From Actinomycetota bacterium (lineage in GTDB: Bacteria > Actinomycetota > Thermoleophilia > Solirubrobacterales > Solirubrobacteraceae), in NCBI GenBank assembly GCA_903970315.1, contig CAJCIJ010000105.1:1-26591 (forward strand): a stretch of DNA of 26,591 nt. The letters run 5' to 3'. The translations under genes were made by a program, and so were the position numbers. Of this stretch, positions 1 to 8,975 are shown piece by piece (within the stretch, counting starts at the first letter, position 1; each line of letters starts with the position of its first letter). The notes below the pieces were generated by a model. It made no database searches. It saw only the letters and a program-made list of their open reading frames with translations, and was not told the DNA's origin.

Positions 1-2
1 CG

Positions 3-782
3 GCTCCGGCCGCGACGGGTGCTCTACCCGATGTGCCCACGCTGATTCTCTCCGGCGGCCAGGACCTGCGCACCCCCACCGCCGATGCTCGCGCCGTCGC
101 CGCTGCAATCCCCGGCGCCCAGGTCGAGGTGGTCCCGTACACCGGCCACTCGGTGCTGGGCAGCGACCTCAGCGGCTGCGCTTCCGGCGCCGTGTCACAG
201 TTCTTTGCCGGCACTGCCGTGACGCCGTGCGGGCCTACGCACAACGTCTTTGGCCCGACGCCGATCACTCCGACACGGCTGTCGGAGATCAAACCCACAC
301 CCGGCCTTTCGGGCAGGCGCGGGCGCACTGTGACAGCGGTGCTCGACACGGTGGTAGACCTCGATCGGCTGGCGATCGCCGCGACGCTGCAGGCCGAGCA
401 GGAACTGCCCAACGGCTCACGCTTTGGGGGATTGCGCGGCGGCTACGCCAAGCTGACGTCCCGGGCCGTGCGCCTGGCGCACTTCTCGTTCGTGCCCGGG
501 GTGGCGTTGACGGGCACCCTGCCGATCTCCCACGGCAAGCTGCAGGCACGCCCGATCACGGTGACGGGCTCCCGTGCCGCGCACGGCACGGTGCTGATCT
601 CGACCAACCACACCATCAGCGGCACGCTGGGCGGCAGGCGCTTCCGCGTCTCTGTCTCACGAGCCACGTTCTCGCGCGCCGGACAGCAGACCGGCTCATG
701 GGCAGCCGCTGGAGGCCTGGACGGCCTGACGCCCCAACAGCAGTTGCTGGCGCCGCTACCGGCGCTGGCACGCCTCCCGTAG
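3..782 (+). CDS. alpha/beta hydrolase (TAP-like), C-terminal part, with extra beta-rich tail
   Basis: The reading frame is open from the first bases, so this is the 3' end of a longer gene cut by the window edge; the stop is TAG at 780-782. The first ~65 residues look like the C-terminal lobe of a TAP-like alpha/beta hydrolase. A strand ending in LILSGGQDLRTP supplies the probable catalytic Asp, and VPYTGHSVLGSD supplies the probable catalytic His. The nucleophile Ser lies outside the window. About 170 further residues follow, rich in Gly, Thr and Arg, with alternating strand-like patterns (FGGLRGGYAKL, FSFVPGVALTGTLP, GGRRFRVSVSRATF). This tail is not part of the hydrolase fold and resembles a tail I recall on hydrolases of Thermoleophilia. 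Such proteins are usually exported peptidases or esterases, but the signal peptide is not visible here. The substrate is unknown. Confidence 0.75.
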   Translation, partial: APAATGALPDVPTLILSGGQDLRTPTADARAVAAAIPGAQVEVVPYTGHSVLGSDLSGCASGAVSQFFAGTAVTPCGPTHNVFGPTPITPTRLSEIKPTPGLSGRRGRTVTAVLDTVVDLDRLAIAATLQAEQELPNGSRFGGLRGGYAKLTSRAVRLAHFSFVPGVALTGTLPISHGKLQARPITVTGSRAAHGTVLISTNHTISGTLGGRRFRVSVSRATFSRAGQQTGSWAAAGGLDGLTPQQQLLAPLPALARLP

Positions 783-795
783 CGCTCGCTGTCGC

Positions 796-801
796 TAGCC
801 T
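796..801 (+). promoter_or_regulatory. -10-like box TAGCCT before the YyaL-type gene
   Basis: TAGCCT ends 7 nt before the ATG at 809, and no Shine-Dalgarno sequence lies between. This fits a -10 element of a leaderless transcript starting at or near the ATG. No good -35 is visible, and the box lies only 13 nt after the upstream stop codon. Confidence 0.45.
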
Positions 802-808
802 GCGTGCG

Positions 809-2662
<1,854 letters not shown>

Positions 2663-2670
2663 CCTTTAGG

Positions 2671-2715
2671 GCCCCGCCACCCGCGCCTGGACCGCTGGCC
2701 GCCGCCGACCGGGGC
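2671..2715. terminator. GC hairpin between convergent genes
   Basis: GCCCCG at 2671-2676 can pair with CGGGGC at 2710-2715. The loop itself contains further GC-rich complementarity. It lies between the stop of the YyaL-type gene and the stop of glnA (CTA at 2715-2717 on the plus strand). There is no T-tract, so this is at best a bidirectional structural terminator. Confidence 0.35.
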
Positions 2716-4067
2716 TAGAGCACCGACAGGTAGCGGTCAAGCTCCCACTGCGTCACCTGGACGCGGTATTCCTCCCATTCCTGGCGCTTTAGCTCGACGT
2801 AGCGGTTGAACATGTGCTCGCCCAGCGTGCGCAGGGCAAGCTCGGATTCGGCGGTCAACTCGATCGCCTCGCCGAGGGTCTCCGGCAGCTGGCCGATTCC
2901 CAGGCGTTTGCGTTCCTCGCCGGAGAGGTGGTAGAGGTTCTTCTCCATCGGCTCCGGCAGCTCGTAACCCTTCTCGATGCCCTCCAGGCCCGCCTGCAGA
3001 AGCGCCGCGAACGTCAGGTAGGGGTTGCACGCCGGATCGGGACAGCGCAGCTCGGCCCGCACAGCCTGCTGGCGGCCCTCGTGGTAGAGGGGCACGCGCA
3101 CCAGCGCCGAGCGGTTTCGCCGCGACCAGGCCAGGTAGACGGGCGCCTCATAGCCGGGCACCAGGCGCTTGTAGGAGTTGACCCACTGCGCAAAGATCGA
3201 GCAGATCTCGCGCGCGTGGCGCAATTGGCCGGCGATGAACGCCTTCCCGGCGTCCGAGAGGAAGTACTGGTCGTCGGCATCAAAGAAGGCGTTCTTGCCG
3301 TCGGCAAACAGCGACTGGTGGGTGTGCATCCCAGAGCCGTTGTGCCCGAACATCGGCTTGGGCATGAACGTGGCGTGCCAGCCGTACTTGACCGCGTACT
3401 CCTTGACCGTGATCCGGTAGGACATGCAGTCGTCGGCCATCTTCAGGGCGTCGGCGTAGCGCATGTCGATCTCGTGCTGGGAGGGACCGGCCTCGTGGTG
3501 TGTGTACTCGACGTGGATCCCCAACTGCTCGAGCGCAAGCACCGTCTCGCGGCGCACGTCTGTGCCGGCGTCCAGCGTGGTCAGGTCGAAGTAGCCGCCT
3601 TCGTCCAGGGGCTCGGTGGAGTGGTTGTCGCGAAAGAGGAAGTACTCAAGCTCGGGGCCCACGTTGAAGGTGTCAAAGCCCATCGAGTTGGCACGCTCGA
3701 CGGCCCGCCGCAGCACGTGCCTGGGGTCGCCCTCATATGGAGTGCGCTCCGGCGTGAGGATGTCGCAGAACATCCTTGCCGCGCCCTGGGTGTCCGGGCG
3801 CCACGGCAGCACCGCGAAAGTCTTGGGGTCGGGCATCGCCACCATGTCGGCCTCCTCGATGGCGTTGAAGCCCGTGATCGAGGAGCCGTCAAATCCCATG
3901 CCGGCCTCGAAGGCGTCCGGGAGTTCCTGGGCGTTGATCGAGAACGACTTCAGGTGCCCCAGGATGTCGGTGAACCAGAAGCGGATGAAGCGGATGTCCC
4001 GCTTGCCAACAAGCGCCATCACATCGGCCGCCGTGGACGGCGAATCGCTATGCGGCTGGGCGCTCAT
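2715..4067 (-). CDS. glnA: glutamine synthetase, type I
   Basis: Encodes 450 residues. It makes glutamine from glutamate, ammonia and ATP in the cytoplasm as a dodecamer and is central to nitrogen assimilation. The N-terminal beta-grasp domain shows RFIRFWFTDILGHLKSFSI and GMGFDGSSITGF. The catalytic domain shows GPELEYFLF, HHEAGPSQHEIDMRYADAL, FMPKPMFGHNGSGMHTHQSL, NSYKRLVPGYEAP and RCPDPACNPYLTF. The length and the C-terminus ending in LDRYLSVL fit the shorter GSI forms, such as Bacillus GlnA or mycobacterial GlnA2, rather than the ~470-residue adenylylated GSI-beta. A Tyr is present in EKNLYHL at the place of the adenylylation loop, but this alone does not prove adenylylation. The start ATG at 4067 is preceded by a TAGGGT box 9 nt upstream. 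A later in-frame Met (MALVGKRD) is a weaker alternative. Confidence 0.95.
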   Translation of the reverse strand: MSAQPHSDSPSTAADVMALVGKRDIRFIRFWFTDILGHLKSFSINAQELPDAFEAGMGFDGSSITGFNAIEEADMVAMPDPKTFAVLPWRPDTQGAARMFCDILTPERTPYEGDPRHVLRRAVERANSMGFDTFNVGPELEYFLFRDNHSTEPLDEGGYFDLTTLDAGTDVRRETVLALEQLGIHVEYTHHEAGPSQHEIDMRYADALKMADDCMSYRITVKEYAVKYGWHATFMPKPMFGHNGSGMHTHQSLFADGKNAFFDADDQYFLSDAGKAFIAGQLRHAREICSIFAQWVNSYKRLVPGYEAPVYLAWSRRNRSALVRVPLYHEGRQQAVRAELRCPDPACNPYLTFAALLQAGLEGIEKGYELPEPMEKNLYHLSGEERKRLGIGQLPETLGEAIELTAESELALRTLGEHMFNRYVELKRQEWEEYRVQVTQWELDRYLSVL

Positions 4068-4076
4068 CCTCGCCAG

Positions 4077-4082
4077 ACCCTA
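4077..4082 (-). promoter_or_regulatory. -10-like box TAGGGT before glnA
   Basis: Read on the minus strand, TAGGGT ends 9 nt before the glnA ATG. It has the same TAGnnT form as the boxes before the genes at 809, 5373 and 12207. No convincing -35 hexamer or known nitrogen-regulator box was recognised in the 90 nt to the next gene. Confidence 0.4.
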
Positions 4083-4157
4083 GACGATCGCCGTGTGCGC
4101 GGGCGTGCCAGTCGGTGTGCTGTTCGACGAGGGGGAAAGCGCCCGCAACTTCGGCGC

Positions 4158-4598
4158 TCAGTGAGCGCTCAACAGCGCTGCCACGACGAGCAGGAAGCCG
4201 AGCGCCACGGCCCATGCAGCGAGCCTGTCCGGGCTTGATCCCAGCCATTCCGAAGTCGAGCGCTGGGGGCGGCGCCGGGCGGCGCCGGCAACAGCTTGTG
4301 CGTGCGCTTGCGCCTCTGCCTGCGCCAGCCGGTCGGGGAGAGCGTGCGCGGGGGAAGCCTTGCCCGTGATCGTTACCGTTCGCCTGGCTGCCGCCCGACG
4401 TGGGGGCAGACCGCCGCGCTGGCGCGTCACACGCTCGATCGCCCGGCGGCGCTCGATTCGGTCGCGCACATCGGCCACCTCGGTCCACCACGACGCACCC
4501 GGCTTGGCCGCGACCGCGCGGCTGGGCTGATGGCGGCTGATGGTTCCGGTTGGGTTGGTCAAACCGAGAGGGCGCTGCTTTGGTTGGCCAGCTTCCAC
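4158..4598 (-). CDS. small basic protein with C-terminal membrane helix, unknown function
   Basis: Not recognised as a named family. As called it has 146 residues. The convincing part begins near SWWTEVADVRDRIERRRAIE and continues through an Arg/Ala-rich linker (RRAAARRTVTITGKA) to a single C-terminal hydrophobic segment, roughly DRLAAWAVALGFLLVVAALL, ending in SAH. This is a tail-anchored arrangement with a long basic cytoplasmic part. Short proteins ending in a DR-x-A-x-WAV-x-LGF helix are common in Thermoleophilia by my recollection. The start is uncertain: the first ~37 residues look compositionally unlike protein, and in-frame GTG codons in EVADVRD are good alternatives. It lies between the cytochrome c gene and glnA on the same strand, 146 nt and 90 nt from them. 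No function is proposed. Confidence 0.55.
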   Translation of the reverse strand: MEAGQPKQRPLGLTNPTGTISRHQPSRAVAAKPGASWWTEVADVRDRIERRRAIERVTRQRGGLPPRRAAARRTVTITGKASPAHALPDRLAQAEAQAHAQAVAGAARRRPQRSTSEWLGSSPDRLAAWAVALGFLLVVAALLSAH

Positions 4599-4744
4599 GC
4601 AGCCAAGACGCCGTACCTGTGATTCGCCGGGATGCGTTGCAACTGTGGGCGCATGCTATTTCAGACGGGGGACGGAAGATCGTGGCGGCGGCCCGCAAGC
4701 ACGCAACTACCGGGTTCTTGACCCGGCGCGTGGACCGGGACCGG

Positions 4745-5329
4745 TCAGTGACCGGCGACGGCGGCCACGAAGCTGGCCACCTCTTGCGCTTCTGGGCCCT
4801 GGAACAGCTGGGCGGGCATCTGGCCGTAAGTGCCGGCAAAGCCGGATTCGATCGCCGACAGCACGAGCTGCTTGCGGGCTGCGTAGTTCGAGCCGAGGCC
4901 GCCGACGAGCACGTCAAGGTTGGGGCCTGTTCGACCCACAGAGTTGGCGGCGCTGAGCGTGTGACAGAAGACGCAGGTGGTGCCGAACAGGTGTCGGCCC
5001 TTCTGCTGGGTGGCGTTCAGGTGCACGCCCCCGGGCGCGCTCGCAGCCTGGTCGGAGCCGTTTGACGCCAGCACCCAGGCGGGCACGGCCAGCCCGAAAG
5101 CCACCACGAGCAGCATCACGCCGTTAATGGCCCAGCGGCTGGTCGAAGAGGACGGATCCAGCACCTCTCCGGAGCCGCGCGGCCCACGCCTGACGGCAAA
5201 GGAGAAGATCCCCAGGCCGAGCACGACCCACACGACTGCGGCTATCACGATCAAGGTCATCGCCGCCGGGAAGATATCCGAAAAGGCGGCTGGGATCAGC
5301 CGCGCTCGGCCTCCGCGGCTCGGAGGCAC
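4745..5329 (-). CDS. membrane-anchored class I cytochrome c
   Basis: Encodes 194 residues as called. There are two N-terminal hydrophobic segments (about residues 24-46, TLIVIAAVVWVVLGLGIFSF, and 66-88, WAINGVMLLVVAFGLAVPAW). A small extracytoplasmic c-type domain follows, with one haem-binding motif CVFCH and a distal Met in TYGQMPAQLF. It is likely an electron carrier of an aerobic respiratory chain at the outer face of the membrane. The GTG at 5329 is the longest start. The ATG at 5260 (MTLIVIAAVV) would begin right at the first helix and is an equal alternative, and neither has a clear Shine-Dalgarno sequence. It is divergent from the gene at 5373 with 43 nt between them. No oxidase or bc1 genes are nearby, so its partner is unknown. 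Confidence 0.85.
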   Translation of the reverse strand: MPPSRGGRARLIPAAFSDIFPAAMTLIVIAAVVWVVLGLGIFSFAVRRGPRGSGEVLDPSSSTSRWAINGVMLLVVAFGLAVPAWVLASNGSDQAASAPGGVHLNATQQKGRHLFGTTCVFCHTLSAANSVGRTGPNLDVLVGGLGSNYAARKQLVLSAIESGFAGTYGQMPAQLFQGPEAQEVASFVAAVAGH

Positions 5330-5357
5330 GCCTTTAGCGGCGCTGTAGGTCCGGCGC

Positions 5358-5363
5358 TAGCCT
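5358..5363 (+). promoter_or_regulatory. -10-like box TAGCCT before the LolA-like gene
   Basis: TAGCCT lies 9 nt before the ATG at 5373. It is identical to the box before the gene at 809. The whole 43-nt gap to the divergent cytochrome gene must hold both promoters. Confidence 0.4.
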
Positions 5364-5372
5364 GGTACTTGC

Positions 5373-6524
5373 ATGAGCGGCCTGCTCCGCAGACTCCCTC
5401 TGACTCGCCTCTTGGCCCTGGGCGCGGGCGTGCTGATCGCGGGCGCCGGGGCCACGGCGGCGGCCTTCGCGCTGGACGGAGGCCCGGTGCCCAAGCCGGA
5501 GGGGCTTGCCCAGGCGATCCAAGGCGCGCTCCAGGCACAGCCCGTGCAGGGCCTCAGCGCGACCATCCAGTACACAAACACGCTGCTTGAAGGCGCAAGC
5601 CTTGCCAGCGGACCCAGCGGGTCCAGCGGCCTGGCCTCAAGCCCACTGCTACAGGGCGGCTCGGGGCGTCTGTGGGTCTCAGCCAACGGCCAGGCACGGT
5701 TGGAGCTGCAAACAAGCGAAGGCGACACGCAGGTGGTACTCGACCACAACACCGTCTCCATCTACGGTGCTGCGCCGAACACGGTCTACCGCTACACGCT
5801 GCCGGCGCAGACATCGCACAGTGACGGGGGAGACAGCCAGCAACCCAGCGTGGCGCAGATCGAAAAGGCGATCGCACGCGCGCAACGCCGCGCGACGATC
5901 TCCGGCGCAGAACCGACCGATGTCGCCGGCCAGGCCGCCTACGCGGTCAGGATCTCGCCCAAGGAAAAGGGCAGCCTGCTTGGCGCTGTGGAGCTTGCGT
6001 GGGACGCCGTCCACGGCGTGCCCCTGCGCGCGGCCGTGTACTCGACCGAGAGCGCATCGCCCGTGGTCGAACTGGCGGTCAGCGAAGTCACCTACGGCCC
6101 AGTGGAAAGCTCGGTATTTGAAATCTCGCCGCCCCCGGGGTCAACCGTCACCGAGCTCGCCCCCGCCAAGACGCGCTCCGGCACCATGGTCCCCATGACC
6201 CCGGTGGCGGGCGCCGGCCAACCCGGACGGGCTCCTGGCCGCGCCGGAATCCGCCGCGCGGGCGAGCGCAGTCCGGGCAAGATCACCAAACACGGCCAGG
6301 GGCTGAGCGCTGTCGTGGTCGACGAAATCACCGAAACGGGCGCCGGCGGGTCGGGCTCGGGGCCGCTTGCAGGGCTGCCGACAGTCTCGATCAACGGTTC
6401 CACGGCCAGCGAGCTGGCGACGGCGCTCGGCACGATCCTCAGCTTCGAGCGCTCCGGCGTGCGGTATGTGGTCGCCGGGGCCGTGGCGCCCGCAGCGGTG
6501 CAGGAAGTCGCACGGGGCCTCTAG
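5373..6524 (+). CDS. exported LolA/RseB-like protein, first gene of an ABC operon
   Basis: Encodes 383 residues. An N-terminal hydrophobic segment (about residues 10-35, LLALGAGVLIAGAGATAAAF) acts as a signal peptide or membrane anchor. There is no lipobox Cys. Residues ~45-260 are beta-rich and resemble the fold used by LolA, RseB and DUF2092 proteins. Typical phrases are GRLWVSANGQARLELQT, LAWDAVHGVPLRAAVYS and VFEISPPPGSTVTEL. A low-complexity linker follows, then a C-terminal segment (SERSGVR-like ILSFERSGVRYVVAGAV). In this fold a half-barrel binds a lipid or hydrophobic peptide; its ligand here is not known. The ABC ATPase and permease genes follow after 31 nt, so it may be the extracytoplasmic partner of that transporter or a sensor of its substrate. 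Confidence 0.7.
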   Translation: MSGLLRRLPLTRLLALGAGVLIAGAGATAAAFALDGGPVPKPEGLAQAIQGALQAQPVQGLSATIQYTNTLLEGASLASGPSGSSGLASSPLLQGGSGRLWVSANGQARLELQTSEGDTQVVLDHNTVSIYGAAPNTVYRYTLPAQTSHSDGGDSQQPSVAQIEKAIARAQRRATISGAEPTDVAGQAAYAVRISPKEKGSLLGAVELAWDAVHGVPLRAAVYSTESASPVVELAVSEVTYGPVESSVFEISPPPGSTVTELAPAKTRSGTMVPMTPVAGAGQPGRAPGRAGIRRAGERSPGKITKHGQGLSAVVVDEITETGAGGSGSGPLAGLPTVSINGSTASELATALGTILSFERSGVRYVVAGAVAPAAVQEVARGL

Positions 6525-6555
6525 GTGGCGCTCGGCGCCGCTGCGGCCGCCAACG

Positions 6556-7581
6556 ATGGCTAGCGTCGCCGGCGACAGCCCCCCGGTCAAGGCCCGGGGC
6601 CTGGTCAAGCGCTACAAGGACCTGCTGGCCGTCGATCACATCGACCTGAACGTCAACGCGGGCGAGGTCTACGGCTTCCTGGGGCCAAACGGCGCAGGCA
6701 AGACGACGACCCTGCGGATGCTTCTGGGGTTGATCATGCCCACCGCCGGGCACATCGAGCTGTTCGGCCGCGACCCCATCCGCGAGGGCGCCCGGGCGCT
6801 GGATGGCGTCGCGGGGTTCGTGGAAGCGCCGCGCTTCTACCCCTACCTCTCAGGGCGTAAGAACCTGCGCATGATGGCCGCCTTGGATGGCCTTGGCGCG
6901 CGCGCGCGCGTCGATGAGGTCCTTGACACCGTCGATCTGACAGACGCCGCCGATAAACGCGCGGGCGCCTACTCGCATGGGATGGGCCAGCGGCTTGGCA
7001 TCGCGGGAGCGCTTCTTCGCCGGCCCGAGCTGCTGGTGCTGGATGAGCCCGCGACGGGCCTTGACCCGGCGGGCATTCGCGACATGCGAGTGTTGATCGG
7101 CCGCCTGGCCTCTGAGGGCATCACCGTGCTGCTCTCAAGCCACCAGCTCGCCGAGGTGCAGGAAATCTGTGACCGGGTGGCGATCGTGCGCTCCGGCAAG
7201 GTCGCGTACGAGGGGCCGCTGGCAGACCTGCGTGGGGCTGCGGGCAACGGCTACCGGCTGCACACAAGCGACGACAGGAGGGCCGCCGAGCTGGCGCGGA
7301 CCACACCCGGAATCCATGCGCTGAGCGTCGGGGAGGCCGAGCTGCGCTTTGACGCATCCGAGCGTGACGCCGGAGCACTGTCGCTGGCATTGGGGGCCGC
7401 CGGGGTGGCCATCTACCGCATGGCACCCACGCTCGCCAGCTTGGAGGACCTGTTCTTCGAACTCACCGAGGGCGGCGGGGCCGCCGCGCATGGCATGGCA
7501 ACACCAGATGGCACGGCGCCCGCCGGCGCGGCAAGCGGCGGCACCGCGGAGACCACCGAGAGGGCCGCCGGGACGGTATGA
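6556..7581 (+). CDS. ABC transporter ATP-binding protein (ABC-2 export type)
   Basis: Encodes 341 residues from the ATG at 6556. The open frame extends upstream to 6367 but overlaps the previous gene, and homology starts near VKARGLVKRYKDLLAV. Visible motifs are Walker A GPNGAGKTTT (about residue 47), the Q-loop region at GFVEAPRFYPYLSGRKNL with the usual Gln replaced by Glu, signature YSHGMGQRLGIAGALL, Walker B LLVLDEPATGLDP, and the H-loop in LLSSHQLAE. About 90 C-terminal residues form an accessory region ending in an Ala/Gly/Thr-rich tail. It powers export through the permease encoded next, whose start overlaps its stop by 4 nt (ATGA), implying translational coupling. The LNL/BcrA-like family often exports peptides, antibiotics or lipids; the substrate here is unknown. 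Confidence 0.92.
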   Translation: MASVAGDSPPVKARGLVKRYKDLLAVDHIDLNVNAGEVYGFLGPNGAGKTTTLRMLLGLIMPTAGHIELFGRDPIREGARALDGVAGFVEAPRFYPYLSGRKNLRMMAALDGLGARARVDEVLDTVDLTDAADKRAGAYSHGMGQRLGIAGALLRRPELLVLDEPATGLDPAGIRDMRVLIGRLASEGITVLLSSHQLAEVQEICDRVAIVRSGKVAYEGPLADLRGAAGNGYRLHTSDDRRAAELARTTPGIHALSVGEAELRFDASERDAGALSLALGAAGVAIYRMAPTLASLEDLFFELTEGGGAAAHGMATPDGTAPAGAASGGTAETTERAAGTV

Positions 7582-8450
7582 GCGTGGCGACCGCAACCGC
7601 AGAGCTGCCCCCGCGTCGGATGCTCTCGGGCAGGCCGTCAACGCTGACGATCGTCTCGTGGGAGCTGCGCAAACTGATGGCGCAGAGGCGGACCTACCTG
7701 GGGCTGGCGCTGGGGGCCATACCTCCGCTGATCTTCGTGGTGTTCTGGAACTTCCACCAAGGCCCGGATCGTCACGGCGGGATCTTCGCCACCGAGATCA
7801 CGCAGTCGGGCCTGGCAACCCCGGTGTTGATGCTGCTTTTCGAGTCGGCGTTTCTACTGCCCCTGATCGCCGCGCTGGTCTCTGGTGACATCGTCGCCAA
7901 CGAGGACTCAAACGGCACGCTGAAGACGATCCTCACGCGCTCGGTCGATCGCGGTCAGGTGTTCGCCGCAAAGACGCTTGCCGCGATGGCCTACGCGGCC
8001 GCAGCGGTGTTTGGTGCCGCCGCCATTGCGACGATTGCGGGCGTCGCTTCCTGGGGCTTTCACCACGTGATCACCCTCTCGGACACAGTGGTCTCAGCAC
8101 CGGAAGCGCTCCTGCTGATTGTGGCGGCAAACGCGGCTGTGCTGATCCCGCTGCTGACAGTGGTGAGCATCGGGGTGCTGTTGTCCACCGTCACGCGCAA
8201 CAGCGCCGCCGCCGTGGTCGGGACCATCGGCGTCGTCATCGTGCTTTACATCGTCACGGCCATCCCCGGCCTGGAAGCGATCCACCCATACCTCTTGACA
8301 GGGCAGCTTCAGGCCTGGCAGGGCCTACTGCGCACGCCAACCGACTGGGGGCCGATCGCGCACTCGGCCTGGGTGTGCGCGCTCTATGCGCTGCCGTCGC
8401 TGTTTGCCGCGTACCTGGTGTTCTTGCGCCGCGACGTCGCCGGAGGGTAG
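7578..8450 (+). CDS. ABC-2 type transporter permease
   Basis: Encodes 290 residues with about six hydrophobic segments: LGLALGAIPPLIFVVFW, PVLMLLFESAFLLPLIAALV, MAYAAAAVFGAAAIATIAGV, LLIVAANAAVLIPLLTVVSI, AAVVGTIGVVIVLYIVTAI and SAWVCALYALPSLFAAYLVF. The phrase GDIVANEDSNGTLKTILTRSVDR between TM2 and TM3 is typical of ABC-2 permeases of the NatB/BcrB kind, where it contacts the ATPase. It is the last gene of the 5373-8450 operon and overlaps the ATPase gene by 4 nt. The Arg-rich end (FLRRDVAGG) is normal for the family. Three stacked hairpins follow the stop codon. Confidence 0.9.
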   Translation: MSVATATAELPPRRMLSGRPSTLTIVSWELRKLMAQRRTYLGLALGAIPPLIFVVFWNFHQGPDRHGGIFATEITQSGLATPVLMLLFESAFLLPLIAALVSGDIVANEDSNGTLKTILTRSVDRGQVFAAKTLAAMAYAAAAVFGAAAIATIAGVASWGFHHVITLSDTVVSAPEALLLIVAANAAVLIPLLTVVSIGVLLSTVTRNSAAAVVGTIGVVIVLYIVTAIPGLEAIHPYLLTGQLQAWQGLLRTPTDWGPIAHSAWVCALYALPSLFAAYLVFLRRDVAGG

Positions 8451-8502
8451 GCGTCCGGACGGACGCGCGGCTCGACAGCGAGGCGGCGGCGGTGCCGCCG
8501 CC
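8451..8502 (+). terminator. two GC hairpins directly after the ABC operon stop codon
   Basis: GCGTCC at 8451-8456 pairs with GGACGC at 8461-8466 around a 4-nt loop, starting at the base after the stop codon. GGCGGCGGC at 8482-8490 pairs with GCCGCCGCC at 8494-8502 around a 3-nt loop. Neither has a T-tract. They may protect the 3' end or help termination together with the hairpin at 8527. Confidence 0.4.
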
Positions 8503-8526
8503 CACGGGCACCGTCATGCGTTAAAG

Positions 8527-8562
8527 CGAAAGCCCCGGCGGGATAACCCGCCGGGGCTTTCG
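8527..8562. terminator. perfect 16-bp terminator-like hairpin, usable from both strands
   Basis: CGAAAGCCCCGGCGGG at 8527-8542 pairs perfectly with its reverse complement at 8547-8562 around a 4-nt loop (ATAA). On the plus strand it closes the ABC operon that ends at 8450. On the minus strand it is the natural end of the riboswitch-led transcript starting near 8988, where the stem is followed by CTTTAA. The A-run side and T-run side are short, as is common in GC-rich actinobacteria. Confidence 0.8.
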
Positions 8563-8894
8563 TCAATCCCCTCCAGACTGCGCCTCCAGCCTCCGCTGGA
8601 GTCTGATCTCACTTGGGCCGGCGCCACTAAGAACCGGCCAAAGCTCCCTTCTCACCGGCAGCCCGGATTGTCCTCCCGACAGCCCACCTTGGGCAATGGG
8701 CGCAGGAACACCGGGCTTTCGCACGCGCGTGGAAAGACCTGCTGTGCTCGCCTGACACCCGCGTCCACCGGTCTGGTTCCACCGCAGACGGTGCGCCGCG
8801 CGACGGGGGGTGCAAACCGGGCGTGCTGCCCGTGATGACCGCGAGACCGTCGATGTGACAAGCGTGCAAGCAAGATAGCCCTCCATGGCGTTGG

Positions 8895-8975
8895 CCGTTG
8901 GCGGTCGAGCTATCTCCTGCGGAGATCTCTGACTTTGCGCCCCCGCCTCACGACGGGTTTGCCTTTATCAGCGGT
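8895..8975 (-). ncRNA. cyclic-di-GMP-I (GEMM) riboswitch aptamer
   Basis: Read on the minus strand, the conserved GEMM blocks occur in order. GGCAAACC (8956-8963) is followed by a 6-bp stem CCCGTC/GGCGGG capped by GTGA, a GNRA tetraloop, and then CGCAAAG (8933-8939). The second helix is GTC-A-GAG-ATCTCC, loop GCA, GGAGAT-AG-CTC-GAC. It keeps the canonical layout (three pairs, bulged A, three pairs, long stem, bulged AG) while its pairs differ from the usual GCC/CGG sequence, which is covariation supporting a real structure. Flanking CCGCTG (8969-8974) and CAACGG (8895-8900) can close P1 with one mismatch. The G before CAAACC, equivalent to G20 in the Vibrio Vc2 aptamer as I recall it, is kept, favouring cyclic-di-GMP over cGAMP. 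Confidence 0.85.

Noticed and set aside
227..808. Upstream extension of the YyaL-type reading frame
   Set aside because: It overlaps the hydrolase gene in another frame, is Arg-rich shadow sequence, and family similarity starts exactly at the ATG at 809.
2814..4238. 474-codon plus-strand ORF opposite glnA
   Set aside because: It is the antisense shadow of glutamine synthetase, produced by high GC content.
8660..8676. Minus-strand match to the RNase P RNA block GAGGAAAGTCCGGGCT
   Set aside because: The local match is imperfect. The rest of RNase P (P4 partner ACAGAACCCGGC, several hundred nt) is absent before the terminator and the permease gene.
8563..8886. Minus-strand ORF of 107 codons, and the 73- and 80-codon ORFs, as riboswitch-controlled proteins
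   Set aside because: Codon third positions are much less G/C-biased than in neighbouring genes and the products have no family features. GGAGGG near 8880 before a TTG is suggestive but not enough; kept only as an alternative.
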